A stretch of 64,000 nucleotides of DNA, from NCBI RefSeq assembly GCF_900101875.1, contig NZ_FNAI01000020.1:1-64000 (forward strand), written 5' to 3'. Made by a program: the position numbers and the translations under genes. How positions within the stretch are numbered: the first letter of the stretch is position 1; the number at the start of each line of letters is the position of its first letter. The stretch comes from Mucilaginibacter pineti (lineage in GTDB: Bacteria; Bacteroidota; Bacteroidia; Sphingobacteriales; Sphingobacteriaceae). A model generated the notes under the pieces. That model was not told the DNA's origin. It was given only the letters and a program-made list of their open reading frames with translations, and did no database searches. Shown here in pieces: positions 26,508 to 35,374 of the stretch.

Positions 26508-26896
26508 GTTTTAAAATTGTTCAATACGCCCTGGCAAAAGGCCCGCTGCACATCTAATGGCGTTTGTTCTTCGGGTTGAAATGTTTCTGTTAGGCGGGTT
26601 CTCTCTCCATCGGCAATAAAAGTTACAGTTGATCTTCTTCCGTCGACGCCGGTATAATCGATCAAATTGTCTACAATGATCTTGTTATATACCCCGGCAT
26701 GGTCGAATCCGCCCTGGCCATTTTTTAACTCCATTCTCAGTAAAAATTTACCACCCTCTTTAAAGTCGACATTGGCTTTTGTTGTGTGCCAATCATCTGA
26801 AGGTTTGTTCCATTGCTTAACATCAACCTCCGTTGTCCAAAGTTTCCAAACTGTATCTACAGGGAGGTTTATGGTTGTTTCAACTGTTATTTCCAT
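26483..26896 (-). CDS. AHSA1/SRPBCC domain protein
   Basis: Small cytoplasmic protein of 137 residues with the START-like fold of the AHSA1 family. The pattern is typical: an N-terminal strand and helix (TVETTINLPVDTVWKLWT), W of VDVKQWNKPSDDWHTTKANVD, FKEGGKF, a central GVYNKI strand and the C-terminal helix (QRAFCQGVLNNFKTYAE). These proteins bind hydrophobic ligands or act as stress-related co-chaperones; the ligand cannot be inferred. It is a single gene and its stop codon lies in the terminator loop of the convergent gene. Confidence 0.88.
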   Translation of the reverse strand: MEITVETTINLPVDTVWKLWTTEVDVKQWNKPSDDWHTTKANVDFKEGGKFLLRMELKNGQGGFDHAGVYNKIIVDNLIDYTGVDGRRSTVTFIADGERTRLTETFQPEEQTPLDVQRAFCQGVLNNFKTYAETKQR

Positions 26897-27040
26897 TTTT
26901 GTTTAGTGGTTTATCGTTGTTTATTTTAAACTAACACGAGTAAAGGTAGTTAACCTTAACCGTGTTGATAAGGTGTGTACACGACATTTTGGTGGGCAGT
27001 TTGCGCCTTTATGGGGAATCGTAAGAATTATTCGTGAGGT

Positions 27041-27919
27041 TTACTTTTTTAAATTATTTGGCAGCAGACCCGATACATCCAAATTAACAGTAAAAAGCGA
27101 ACCACTATATGGGAACTGTTTTAATTGATCCTTCGTCAATCCATCTATTGCAGTTGTAATTAGCAATTGTTTCAGGCCACTTCCTCCAAATGCACATGAG
27201 GTAACATGCGGGGCCGCTACCGTTACCTTGCCTGTCAATTCGCCGCTTAACGGATTATAACGGTTAACGCATCCTCCTCCCCAAATGGCAACCCATAACA
27301 TTCCGTCCTCGTCTATACACATCCCATCCGGCATAATACCTGTGCCTTTTGTAAATTCAACAGCTATACGCCCGTTAGAAATATGGCCGTTTTGCAGATC
27401 AAAATCATACACTTTTATGTTGTATTCAAATGAATCGGTATGATACATTGTTTGGTGATCTTTTGTCCAGCAAATGCCGTTAGATACACTTGTTTCGTCA
27501 ATTGCCTTTTTCAAACTGCCGTCAAAACAATATAATGCTCCTTCATGAGCCTGGGCGTTAACATTCATAGTACCTATCCATAATCGCCCCATTCCGTCAC
27601 AGGCACCATCGTTACAACGGTTTTCAGGCTTTTCGGGTTCCATTTCAACAAGTAATTGCCTTTCGCCTGTTTCAAAGTCCATCTCCTCAATTTTACCCTG
27701 TGTGGCAATAAAAAGTTTGGTGCCACCAATATGGCCAACCATGCCTGGGATACTATTCAGTTCCCGGATGTTTATTTCTTTGGTAGTTGGGTCAATCGCT
27801 CCAACACGTTTGCCTTTTATATCTATAAACAAAAATTTCCCCCATTCATTATGCCAATAGGCGCCTTCGCCTAAAAGCAATTTGGTTTCAGATAAAACTT
27901 CTGCGTGCCATGTTTTCAT
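27041..27919 (-). CDS. SMP-30/gluconolactonase family protein
   Basis: Sugar-acid lactonase of the regucalcin/SMP-30 family, 292 residues, without a signal peptide. The metal-site residues of the six-bladed propeller are visible: Glu in LLGEGAYWH near 17, Asn in ENRCNDGACDGMGRLWIG near 103 and Asp in HTDSF near 150-160. It probably opens the lactone made by the dehydrogenase encoded immediately upstream. It is the last of three co-directional genes (GH116, SDR, lactonase), 15 bases after the SDR stop. The sugar is unknown. Confidence 0.9.
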   Translation of the reverse strand: MKTWHAEVLSETKLLLGEGAYWHNEWGKFLFIDIKGKRVGAIDPTTKEINIRELNSIPGMVGHIGGTKLFIATQGKIEEMDFETGERQLLVEMEPEKPENRCNDGACDGMGRLWIGTMNVNAQAHEGALYCFDGSLKKAIDETSVSNGICWTKDHQTMYHTDSFEYNIKVYDFDLQNGHISNGRIAVEFTKGTGIMPDGMCIDEDGMLWVAIWGGGCVNRYNPLSGELTGKVTVAAPHVTSCAFGGSGLKQLLITTAIDGLTKDQLKQFPYSGSLFTVNLDVSGLLPNNLKK

Positions 27920-27934
27920 TGATGTAGTATTAAA

Positions 27935-28714
27935 TTAGCCCTGATTGTCCTGCAGTAAAGCGCTTTTGCCGCCGTCGATTAGGTAGGTACTGCCGGAGGC
28001 AAAGGCCGTGTATTCACTGGCTAAGAACACACACCAGCCGCCAATCTCCTGCGGTGTGCCTAAGCGTTTTACCGGATGGCTGTCGATTGTCCGTTGCCGT
28101 TCAGCTGCAGGATCGGTAAAGGAATCAAACCACTTTTGGTTACCATCGGTATCAATAAATCCAGGTGCGATACCCACCGTACGAATGTGCGGTCCCCATT
28201 CAATAGCTAAACTTTTTACCAAGCCGGTTAATGCCGTTTTGGTAACATTATATGGAAAACAACCGGGAATGGTGGCGTAGGCATGGTTAGATGTGATAAT
28301 TATAATTACACCGCCATTTTTCTCAAGATATGGTTTGCAAAGCTTTGCTATTTGCCAGTGCGATTCAAGGTTTAATTGCATATTTCGCGACCACTGTTCA
28401 TCGTCACAATTTTCTACCCCTTCAAAAATATTTCTACCTGCATTGGTTATCAAAATATCAATGCCGCCAAATAGGTTGATGGTGTTTTTAACAAACCGAT
28501 TCAAATCATTTTTACTGGTAACATCGCAGGGTTCATAAAACGCTTTTACATTATTTTCCTGCGCAGCCTGTGTAAACTCGGGGGTACTTTGCTCCAATCC
28601 GCAGCCTGCAATATTGGCCCCGGCTGTGGCAAACATTTTCGCAACACCCAAGCCAATGCCGGCTGCCGCGCCAGTTATTAAAACTGTTTTTCCTGAAAGA
28701 TCTATCTGAAACAT
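27935..28714 (-). CDS. Short-chain dehydrogenase/reductase, likely a sugar dehydrogenase
   Basis: Classical SDR of 259 residues. It has the cofactor motif TGAAAGIG near 14-21, NAGRN near 92, the catalytic Ser in ITSNHA and the Tyr-x-x-x-Lys pair in YNVTK near 155. The C-terminal ASGSTYLIDGGKSAL is typical. Given the downstream lactonase, it probably oxidises a monosaccharide to a lactone with NAD(P). It begins 5 bases after the GH116 stop and is followed by the lactonase, so the three form an operon. Confidence 0.9.
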   Translation of the reverse strand: MFQIDLSGKTVLITGAAAGIGLGVAKMFATAGANIAGCGLEQSTPEFTQAAQENNVKAFYEPCDVTSKNDLNRFVKNTINLFGGIDILITNAGRNIFEGVENCDDEQWSRNMQLNLESHWQIAKLCKPYLEKNGGVIIIITSNHAYATIPGCFPYNVTKTALTGLVKSLAIEWGPHIRTVGIAPGFIDTDGNQKWFDSFTDPAAERQRTIDSHPVKRLGTPQEIGGWCVFLASEYTAFASGSTYLIDGGKSALLQDNQG

Positions 28715-28719
28715 AGCGA

Positions 28720-31281
28720 TTAAGTTGAAACAATTAAAGAAGCGTTAGCGGGTATGGTCACCGGCTTTAGGAATGTTATCAAAAGCGTTGTATCCTGCTG
28801 CTGAAAATTGAACGGGATCTTATGCCTGTTCATAGTTACCGAAAGCTGGCTTGCCTTTTCGCCATCCAATTTTTCGAGGCTGATCTTTTGCAATTGCAGG
28901 GAGCCGTATTTTATTTGAAAATGATGCTCCTGCTTACTGCCTGTTTGTTTTTGCGAATAGGTACCCCAGCCCTGCGCTGTGGTAAAGGGGGCCTTAAAAT
29001 TTTCCTTATGGCATTTTGGCGCGAAGCGGATAGATCCATTGGGGCCGTGGTATTCAAACCCGCAGGCGGTAATGAATGTGCCGTAGCTGGCCATTGCGCG
29101 GCCGTAGTGGTCGCTGCATTCAATTTCATTAAACGGGTTGCGTTTGTAGGCATGATACCTGTCATGTATGGCCTTTGTTAGGGTCAGGGCTTCATCAGTT
29201 AAGCCCTCGGCCATCAGGTGACTGGCTACCTGGTGTTCAAAACCGCTCATGCACTCATAAAAATAACCCAGTTGCCAGGCATCTGCTTCGCCGTAAGGCT
29301 TTGGCTCATTTTTGGGGTTGGTATTCATTACCATGCCGCCCTCGCCATTTAGGGCATAGGGTCGCCAGCCGGTATGTTGCTTTATAAACGGACCAACATC
29401 CTGCATAAAATTATATTTCCAAAGCGCCTTTAAAGCACTTAGTGTTTTCTCCTTTTCGTTTATGCGGCCGATGCCTAATTGCCATGCCCAGCTTTGCCCC
29501 AATACCTGGTCTATATGGCAGGTGTTGTAGGAACCAATTTCTTTTCGCCCCTTCACGGCATCCGGACGGTGGATGTAGTATTCGCCATTAAACAGACTTT
29601 CGTCCATGTTTTTGATGCCTTTTGCCGCGTAATCATTACAGCGGGCAGCAAAGGCGGTATCATTCATTTCTGTCGCCATTAAACCACCTGCTTTTACGGC
29701 GGCAATGCACAGGCCAACTATCCAGGCAATTTCTCCGTCCCAAACGGCATCCAGCGTGTTTTCCAAAGGCGTATCGGTCATGCCGTCGCCGTTCTTATCC
29801 TGGTTAATAATGAATTGCGTAGCTTTTTTAATATTGGGCCAATTAGTTTTTAAGAAAGTGTTATCGGCGCTCATCTGGTGTTCGCGCAGGCAACCTAAAA
29901 CCCGGCCTGCCTGTCCGTCAATGGCAGGCCGTTTATCATACTCGCCCCTGAACCAGATGCTGCCATCATCCTGCAATGAAATGCCCAGATCTACCCGCTG
30001 GCGGTTATCCCGCTCAATACCCGGGAATATCCTCCCAATAGCCTGCGCGTAATGCCATACATGGGTACAATTACCCTCGCAGGCACCAACGCCTTCCCAT
30101 GCCCATGAACGCCCGGTTTTAAAACGGTGGGATGTTGTGGTAGCCAGTGCCGAAATATTTGAAAACGTGCGTTCCTGAAACCACCATGGTAAACTGGAGT
30201 TGTACCAGGTATCTCGCCACAATAATGTTTGTGATGATAGCTTTGAGTAATCAGCAGCTACATAAGTTGCTACTGCCAATGCATCCGAAAATTTATTAAT
30301 ATAATAATGGCCGGTTTTGGCATCGGGCACATCAATCCGCTTGCCCACATTTGGGAAATGCCAGCTTATTGCGAAATTTTGCTGGACAGTTTTTCCCGGC
30401 GATATTTTGTGCGTAGAAATTACAGCACCCGTTAGTTTTTCGTCGGCATTAACTGTGACTTTTTCCTCGTGATTTGGACTAAATGATGCTGCCGTAACCG
30501 GAAGCTGAAAAGAGGGAATACCGATAGCATTGCCACCAATGAATGATAAGCACATGGAACCTGTATCGCCTGCCTCGTGGTATTTTGTTGGATCGGCCGG
30601 ACTAAAGGTTGATGATACAGCTATATGATCTGCATAATTTATAACCGTATTTGTTCTTTTGCCATCGGCAGCAGTTGTTGCCGAAAATTTATTCACTCCG
30701 TTTTCAAGCCAGCCGGCTATAGCTATCTCTACAACCTCAGTACCGGTATTTTTTACCTCAAACGACTGGACAGTTACCGGGATGTTTGAATTGTCCTCAT
30801 CCAAAGGAATAAAAGGCGAAAAGGCAGTAAGCTTAATTTCAAGCGGGAGTTTTGTATCTATATAATGAATAATAGCCACAGGGTAGGTGGCCTCGAATTT
30901 TATCTCCTCCCAATCATCAGCATGAAAATGCTTTATAATTGTATTTCCCTTGTGGTTGATCTTTATGGCGAAGCCCTGTTCAATAGGGCGGAGATCTTTT
31001 GATGGCTGTACATAACATGCCCCATCGCGCGAGCGAATTTTCTCCTTAATGCCCTTACCGTTTCTGTCCCATTCAACAACTTTGGGCTCAATTCCTTCCT
31101 GGTTTTTATTGAAGATATCCCAAAGCCATAAGCGGCCATCGCCCCCTAAATATACCGTACCGCAATTAATGCCGCCCACCGGCATACCTATGTATTGCAA
31201 TTCGTTTTTGCTTTTAAGGTAGGTTGTAACCGATCCGCGGTTATATAATGTTTTTATATATTCCGCATCGGGTTTGTAGGC
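28720..31281 (-). pseudogene. GH116-like glycosidase with a missing 5' end
   Basis: Related to GH116 enzymes (beta-glucosidase, beta-xylosidase or GBA2-like glucosylceramidase). The (alpha/alpha)6 catalytic part is complete, with the DUF608 hallmark ACEGNCTHVWHYAQA, NTLDAVWDGE (probable acid/base Asp) and a C-terminal GPNGSIRFAP segment. At the N-terminus the conserved IGMPVGGINCGTVYLGGDGR is intact. The homologous reading continues upstream as YIKTLYNRGSVTTYLKSKNE, up to an in-frame TGA at 31282-31284, with no ATG or GTG. The only possible starts are TTG at 31198-31200 or an ATG at 31183-31185 inside the conserved motif. The signal peptide and first strands are missing, so I treat the gene as truncated or frameshifted, although a shortened protein might still be made from the TTG. 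It would lead the SDR and lactonase genes. Confidence 0.7.
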
Positions 31282-31330
31282 TCAAATTTTCAAAACTCGA
31301 TTTGTAATCAATAATTAAAATTAAATAAAC

Positions 31331-31546
31331 ATGGAAACGCTAAAATTTAAAACTAATATTAACTGCGGTGGCTGTGTGGCTGCCGTAACACCCGTATTAA
31401 ACGGAATGAAAGATATTCAACATTGGGAAATAGATACCGCAAATCCCGATAAGGTTTTAACCGTAAAGGCTGATGATACCTTGAAAGCAGCCGAGGTAAT
31501 TGACACCCTGAAGCAAAAGGGTTATAATGCGATAGCTATCGCGTAA
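31331..31546 (+). CDS. CopZ-like heavy-metal-associated domain protein
   Basis: Small soluble metallochaperone of 71 residues with one HMA fold. The metal loop is INCGGCVAAV (Cys 12 and Cys 15), with C-terminal IDTLKQKGYNAIAIA. It probably carries copper(I) or a similar soft metal in the cytoplasm. It is followed after 21 bases by an HMA-AraC fusion regulator, so the two probably form one metal-responsive unit. No P-type ATPase is encoded in the window. Confidence 0.9.
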   Translation: METLKFKTNINCGGCVAAVTPVLNGMKDIQHWEIDTANPDKVLTVKADDTLKAAEVIDTLKQKGYNAIAIA

Positions 31547-31567
31547 CTTAGAGCGTAATTAAAAAAG

Positions 31568-32131
31568 ATGATACTTCATATTAAAAACATGGTTTGCGAC
31601 CGTTGCATGATGATTATCCGTCCGCAACTGGAAGGCCTGGGATTTACGGTAAAAGAAATTGCTTTGGGGCATGCAGAGATCACGCCTGAGCCCAATGAAG
31701 AACAGTTGCAAATGATTGCAGCCGCCCTAAAAGTTCCGGGTTTTGAACTGATCAACAAAGAAGCGGATAAAACCGTGGAAGCGATCAAAAACATTGTCAT
31801 TGAACTGGTACATTATTCTGACCTGTCTGAGTTGAAAACATCCTATTCTGACGTCATCGCAACCCGGCTGGAAAAAGATTATACTTATCTGAGCCGCTTA
31901 TTCTCCAACTCGCAAGACATGACCATTGAACGGTTTATAATTGGGCAGAAAGTAGAAAAGATAAAGGAACTACTCGAATACGGCGAACTGAACCTCAATG
32001 AGATCTCCTACCAGATGGGCTACAGCAGCAGCGCCCATTTATCTACCCAGTTTAAAAGCATCACCGGCTTAACGCCAAGCCAGTTCAGGTCATCCGGAAA
32101 AGCCAGGCGGAAACCGATTGATAAAATATGA
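31568..32131 (+). CDS. HMA-AraC fusion transcriptional regulator
   Basis: A 187-residue protein with a degenerate HMA-like domain at about 1-70 (KNMVCDRCMMIIRPQ, Cys 10 and Cys 13) and an AraC-type DNA-binding region at about 95-180 (TRLEKDYTYLSRLFS; LNEISYQMGYSSSAHLSTQFKS; GLTPSQFR). It lacks the usual cupin sensor, so the HMA part probably senses the metal directly or takes it from the chaperone encoded just upstream. Likely targets are this operon and metal efflux genes elsewhere. Similar fusions accompany copper genes in other Bacteroidota; that is family knowledge, and the metal here is inferred. Confidence 0.88.
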   Translation: MILHIKNMVCDRCMMIIRPQLEGLGFTVKEIALGHAEITPEPNEEQLQMIAAALKVPGFELINKEADKTVEAIKNIVIELVHYSDLSELKTSYSDVIATRLEKDYTYLSRLFSNSQDMTIERFIIGQKVEKIKELLEYGELNLNEISYQMGYSSSAHLSTQFKSITGLTPSQFRSSGKARRKPIDKI

Positions 32132-32221
32132 TCTGGATTGTTTTTCTATTTTGCAATAGGATATAAATTTAAAACAGAATTTTATAAAAATAGCCTAACG
32201 AACTTTTTTTAATTTAGCATT

Positions 32222-32593
32222 GTGAAAAAAATAGCGGTTGTATTGCTCATCCTTATCTACTCAGCATCTGTTTATGGAGTTACCATAAGGAGGTTTTATT
32301 GCTGCGGTAAACTGGCTGATGTACCTGTTAATGCTTCGTTCAAAAGTGGTGGTAAAGCCGTCGGTTCTGCATGCTGTAAGAACATTAAAATAAACTTTAA
32401 TATAAAAGACAATCACTTTTTGGCCAAAAATGATCTGACGTTAAAGGCCCCGGTTGCTTTAATTACTCCTGCTTTTTTCATTTCTGCCTCTCCAGAAAGA
32501 ATCAGTTTAAATGAGATAAGCGCCTACAATAGCCAGGCGCCACCTGCCCCGCTTTATCCACTTTATATCCTCTACTCCAACTACAGAATTTAA
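32222..32593 (+). CDS. HYC_CC_PP family protein
   Basis: Small exported protein of 123 residues, beginning with GTG at 32222. The three landmarks of the family are visible: FYCCG (Cys 27, 28), ACCKN (Cys 51, 52) and SQAPPAPLYPLYILY near the C-terminus. A signal peptide covers about 1-19 (SASVYG). The function is not established. The Cys pairs and the neighbouring CopZ-like and HMA-AraC genes suggest periplasmic metal binding. It starts 90 bases after the regulator gene, so it may have its own promoter. Confidence 0.82.
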   Translation: MKKIAVVLLILIYSASVYGVTIRRFYCCGKLADVPVNASFKSGGKAVGSACCKNIKINFNIKDNHFLAKNDLTLKAPVALITPAFFISASPERISLNEISAYNSQAPPAPLYPLYILYSNYRI

Positions 32594-32687
32594 TACCTCC
32601 GGTAATTCCTCTTCTATTTGTTTGTTTAATTGCCATCCCGGCTAATTAGACCATTCCATTTGTTAATTATACTTTTTTCCTAATCCA

Positions 32688-32713
32688 TTAATGCTGAATG
32701 ATTTCGGCATTAA
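32688..32713 (+). repeat. 11-bp hairpin before a secreted-protein gene
   Basis: TTAATGCTGAA (32688-32698) pairs with TTCGGCATTAA (32703-32713), with one G-T wobble and a 4-base loop. It ends 20 bases before the ATG at 32734. It could end the HYC_CC_PP transcript or structure the leader of the next one. An upstream ATG at 32698 lies inside the hairpin, which argues against that start. Confidence 0.5.
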
Positions 32714-32733
32714 CATATTTAAATTTTCTAAAA

Positions 32734-33153
32734 ATGAAAACTATTAAATTTTCAATTGTTTTGCTTGCCCTGCTTTTTTCAAGATCATTGGTGCAAGCCG
32801 GTAGCTTTAATGCTAAAATTACTCCGTCAATTCAGGACTCACTTGTAGCTGTTAAACATCCTCATTTATCTGATTATAAAGTATTGGAAAGTGGTGCCAT
32901 CATTATTTACGAACACCAGCGCCCGGGCGATAAGCTTAATCTCTTCAAACCAATTGTTACCCATTATTTCAGTGTAAAGGGCTCCGATAAAGTTTACCTG
33001 CTTACCGTGGGAAATTTGAAAAAGATATACAGGAACGGGCCACATTTTGATATTTTGGATACCCGCTTTAGAACAGATGGCGATCTGCTGAACTATGATC
33101 ATATTCATCAGCAGTACAGTATCAATTATTATTTATCAAAAAATAATAGATAG
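32734..33153 (+). CDS. Secreted protein of unknown function
   Basis: Unrecognised; 139 residues from the ATG at 32734, which places a signal peptide (about 1-23, SLVQAG) at the N-terminus. The frame also opens at 32698, but that start adds twelve residues before the signal and lies in a hairpin. The mature part is mixed alpha/beta with several aromatic residues (HYFSVKGSDKVYLLTVGNLKK) and no Cys. It ends shortly before a bidirectional terminator. Confidence 0.7.
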   Translation: MKTIKFSIVLLALLFSRSLVQAGSFNAKITPSIQDSLVAVKHPHLSDYKVLESGAIIIYEHQRPGDKLNLFKPIVTHYFSVKGSDKVYLLTVGNLKKIYRNGPHFDILDTRFRTDGDLLNYDHIHQQYSINYYLSKNNR

Positions 33154-33241
33154 ATTAATGTATATCGAACTATCATGTTTATTGCATGATTAGGTAACTA
33201 TTCTTTGGCAAACGGCTCGGTACTATTGTCACCGGTCTTTA

Positions 33242-33288
33242 AAAACAAAACAGGCTGGCTCAAATCATGAGCAGGCCTGTTTTGTTTT
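33242..33288. terminator. Bidirectional terminator
   Basis: AAAACAAAACAGGC (33242-33255) pairs with GCCTGTTTTGTTTT (33275-33288), with further GCTC/GAGC pairing inside. It lies between the convergent unknown secreted-protein gene and the histidine phosphatase gene, with A and T tracts on the two sides. Confidence 0.85.
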
Positions 33289-33315
33289 ACTAAAAAATTG
33301 AATGGATTTAATGGT

Positions 33316-33873
33316 TTAAAAGTTACAATCGCTTGTTACAACGATTCCCTCTTTGTCGCGGGTAAACAATGCATTTCCGTTTTTAAATGTAACTATCCAA
33401 ATGCTGTCATAATCATCATCCGGCCACTTTAAATTGAAATCTTTTACGCCTAAAGCTCTTACAATTGCTGCTATTCCTCCATGTTCCCAGGATACGAGAA
33501 CAACTCCCGTACGGCTTTTAAGATCTGCTGCCATACCTAACGAATCCTTTTCGGTGCGGCTGCTGTTTACGGTAAGGTTATACTTTGCGGCCAACGGTAC
33601 AATTGTTTCAAACATCCGGGCATGCTTAGTGGTTTCTCCCAAACCCAGAGATGGCACAAACAGGTATGCCGGCACGCCAAATTTGGCATTAATAACCGCA
33701 GGCAGTTTTAATGATCTGCTTATACCCTGGCAGGTAAGGTTGTCGCCTTTAACCGGTTTTTCGGCATGACGGATAAACACAATTTTGAGGCTGGCAGATT
33801 GTGCCCTGGAACTAAAAGGTAGTAAACCTGCTATTAGTAATAATGCCGAAAAGCAATTGATTATTTTTTTCAT
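33316..33873 (-). CDS. Secreted histidine phosphatase family protein
   Basis: Periplasmic phosphohydrolase of the histidine phosphatase superfamily, 185 residues, signal peptide ending near residue 25 (SSRAQ). The phosphoacceptor motif is RHAEK (His near 36), a known variant of RHG, and the second His is in WEHGG near 130. It is short for the family and the lid region is small. It may act on phosphoesters, nucleotides or sugar phosphates. It lies just downstream of the beta-helix lipoprotein gene but a terminator separates them, so a functional link with the TonB receptor is only suggestive. Confidence 0.82.
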   Translation of the reverse strand: MKKIINCFSALLLIAGLLPFSSRAQSASLKIVFIRHAEKPVKGDNLTCQGISRSLKLPAVINAKFGVPAYLFVPSLGLGETTKHARMFETIVPLAAKYNLTVNSSRTEKDSLGMAADLKSRTGVVLVSWEHGGIAAIVRALGVKDFNLKWPDDDYDSIWIVTFKNGNALFTRDKEGIVVTSDCNF

Positions 33874-33887
33874 TTATGATAGTTAAA

Positions 33888-33920
33888 AAGGGATAACCAA
33901 ATAAAATTTAATTATCCCTT
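33888..33920 (-). terminator. Terminator of the TonB receptor/beta-helix operon
   Basis: On the minus strand AAGGGATAA (33912-33920) pairs with TTATCCCTT (33888-33896), followed by a T-rich run. It lies 15 bases after the stop of the beta-helix lipoprotein gene and before the phosphatase gene. Confidence 0.75.
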
Positions 33921-33934
33921 GTAAATAAGTGTTA

Positions 33935-35362
33935 TTAATGCTGGTTACCTGTTCCGTTCAGCTGGAATGCGCCCAAATCGGCACCCGGAAGCGTAACTTC
34001 AGATAAACCATATATATTATCAAGAGGTACACTAATTAATGGTTTTATAGTAGTATTACCTTTGCCAATTAATGGTGAGCTTGCCTGCAAACGGAAATTG
34101 TAATCGCCAACTGCCGAGTATTGTGCTAAAGCATGGCCAACCGTAGGTAAAGGGAAATTCAAAAATGCAGGGTTGTTTTTCTGAACGGCGTCGGTACCGT
34201 CATAAATATCACCTAACTTATATCCTGAAGGTAAATAATTGCCCGATGTTGTTATGGAAGGGATATCTGTTACTTGCGGCTGTGTAATATAACCGGTAGG
34301 GTAAAACTGGTTAGCAACCTTAACAGAATCAGCCCACTGGAAGTTATTACCGTAAGCCAGATGGGCTACATCGGCTATAGGGTTTCCGGATACTCTGTAA
34401 CCAACCTTACAGTTAACGGCCACGTTATTATAATACATACCGGCGGCGCCTTCTTCAAAATTAATACAACCGCCACGACCACTTTGAATCTGCCGGTAAC
34501 CGCCGCTTATAAACGTGTTGTTATACATTACAATGTTTGTTTGCGGGGCCCCCGTAGCCTGGCCTTTGTTGGAGGCTTTTTGCCCGTTTGTGGCCGTGCC
34601 TAAAAATAGGTTATAGGCCATAGTGCCTACGGTGCCGCCTTTGGCATTTAAACAATCGCCGCCAAGCACGCCATTTTTTTCAAACGTATTACGAAATATG
34701 GCTATCTGACCTGCCGATATACGGATAGGGTCATCCACACCGCCATAAAGCCATGAATCTTCCATAATAAAGTTGCCTTTATAATTGGCAAACAAAATGC
34801 TGTATTGGTTACCCGCACCGGCTTTTGCTATTGTTGCGGTAGCATCGCCTTCCTGAAGACCACCGTATTCAACATGCGTCCACCGTAAAACCATTAAATT
34901 ACAGGTTGGGCCACCAATTATACCTTTCCACTTACCTGCATAAGCGGGGTCATTGGCCGGTATTATACCACCTGGTACATCGTTTTTAGCTATACCGGGA
35001 ACGGTGATCCAGTTTGGTTGGTCTTTTGAGCCATTACTTACTAATGTTCCTAATACAATAAGGCTGGTGCCGGTACCCATATTAAGGGTAACACCGGGCT
35101 GTAATAACAAGGTATCTAAAGGGTTAATTACCAGGTCGCAACCGTTTTCAACTGTGTAAGTTTTACCGCTAAGCATAGTGCCTTTTACAGATACAACTGA
35201 TGTACCGCTGGCACTGCATGACAGGGGAGCTTTATCGCTTACCGGGCTTGCTGCGGGTGGTGTATAGCTGTAAATATCTTTGTGTTCGCCTTTCCATTTC
35301 TGACAGCCAGAAAATGCTGCTGAAAGGACAATGCAAATAATTGGAATTATATATTTTTTCAT
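33935..35362 (-). CDS. Beta-helix surface lipoprotein paired with a TonB receptor
   Basis: Lipoprotein of 475 residues with lipobox FSGC (Cys 20). The mature protein has short repeating Asn/Gly-rich strands (NFIMEDSWLYGGVDDPIRI; AIFRNTFEKNGV; NIVMYNNTFISGG) typical of right-handed parallel beta-helices. It starts 12 bases after the TonB receptor stop and ends at a terminator, so the two form a two-gene operon. It occupies the place SusD takes in SusC operons and is probably the ligand-capturing partner of the receptor. The ligand is unknown; the fold would suit a polysaccharide or a protein, but there is no catalytic motif I can name. Confidence 0.78.
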   Translation of the reverse strand: MKKYIIPIICIVLSAAFSGCQKWKGEHKDIYSYTPPAASPVSDKAPLSCSASGTSVVSVKGTMLSGKTYTVENGCDLVINPLDTLLLQPGVTLNMGTGTSLIVLGTLVSNGSKDQPNWITVPGIAKNDVPGGIIPANDPAYAGKWKGIIGGPTCNLMVLRWTHVEYGGLQEGDATATIAKAGAGNQYSILFANYKGNFIMEDSWLYGGVDDPIRISAGQIAIFRNTFEKNGVLGGDCLNAKGGTVGTMAYNLFLGTATNGQKASNKGQATGAPQTNIVMYNNTFISGGYRQIQSGRGGCINFEEGAAGMYYNNVAVNCKVGYRVSGNPIADVAHLAYGNNFQWADSVKVANQFYPTGYITQPQVTDIPSITTSGNYLPSGYKLGDIYDGTDAVQKNNPAFLNFPLPTVGHALAQYSAVGDYNFRLQASSPLIGKGNTTIKPLISVPLDNIYGLSEVTLPGADLGAFQLNGTGNQH

Positions 35363-35374
35363 CGTTATATTTTA

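Noticed and set aside
26940..27000. Possible terminator after the SMP-30 gene
   Set aside because: Only short stems (AAGGT/ACCTT and GTGTACAC) are found, with no T tract, so I do not annotate one.
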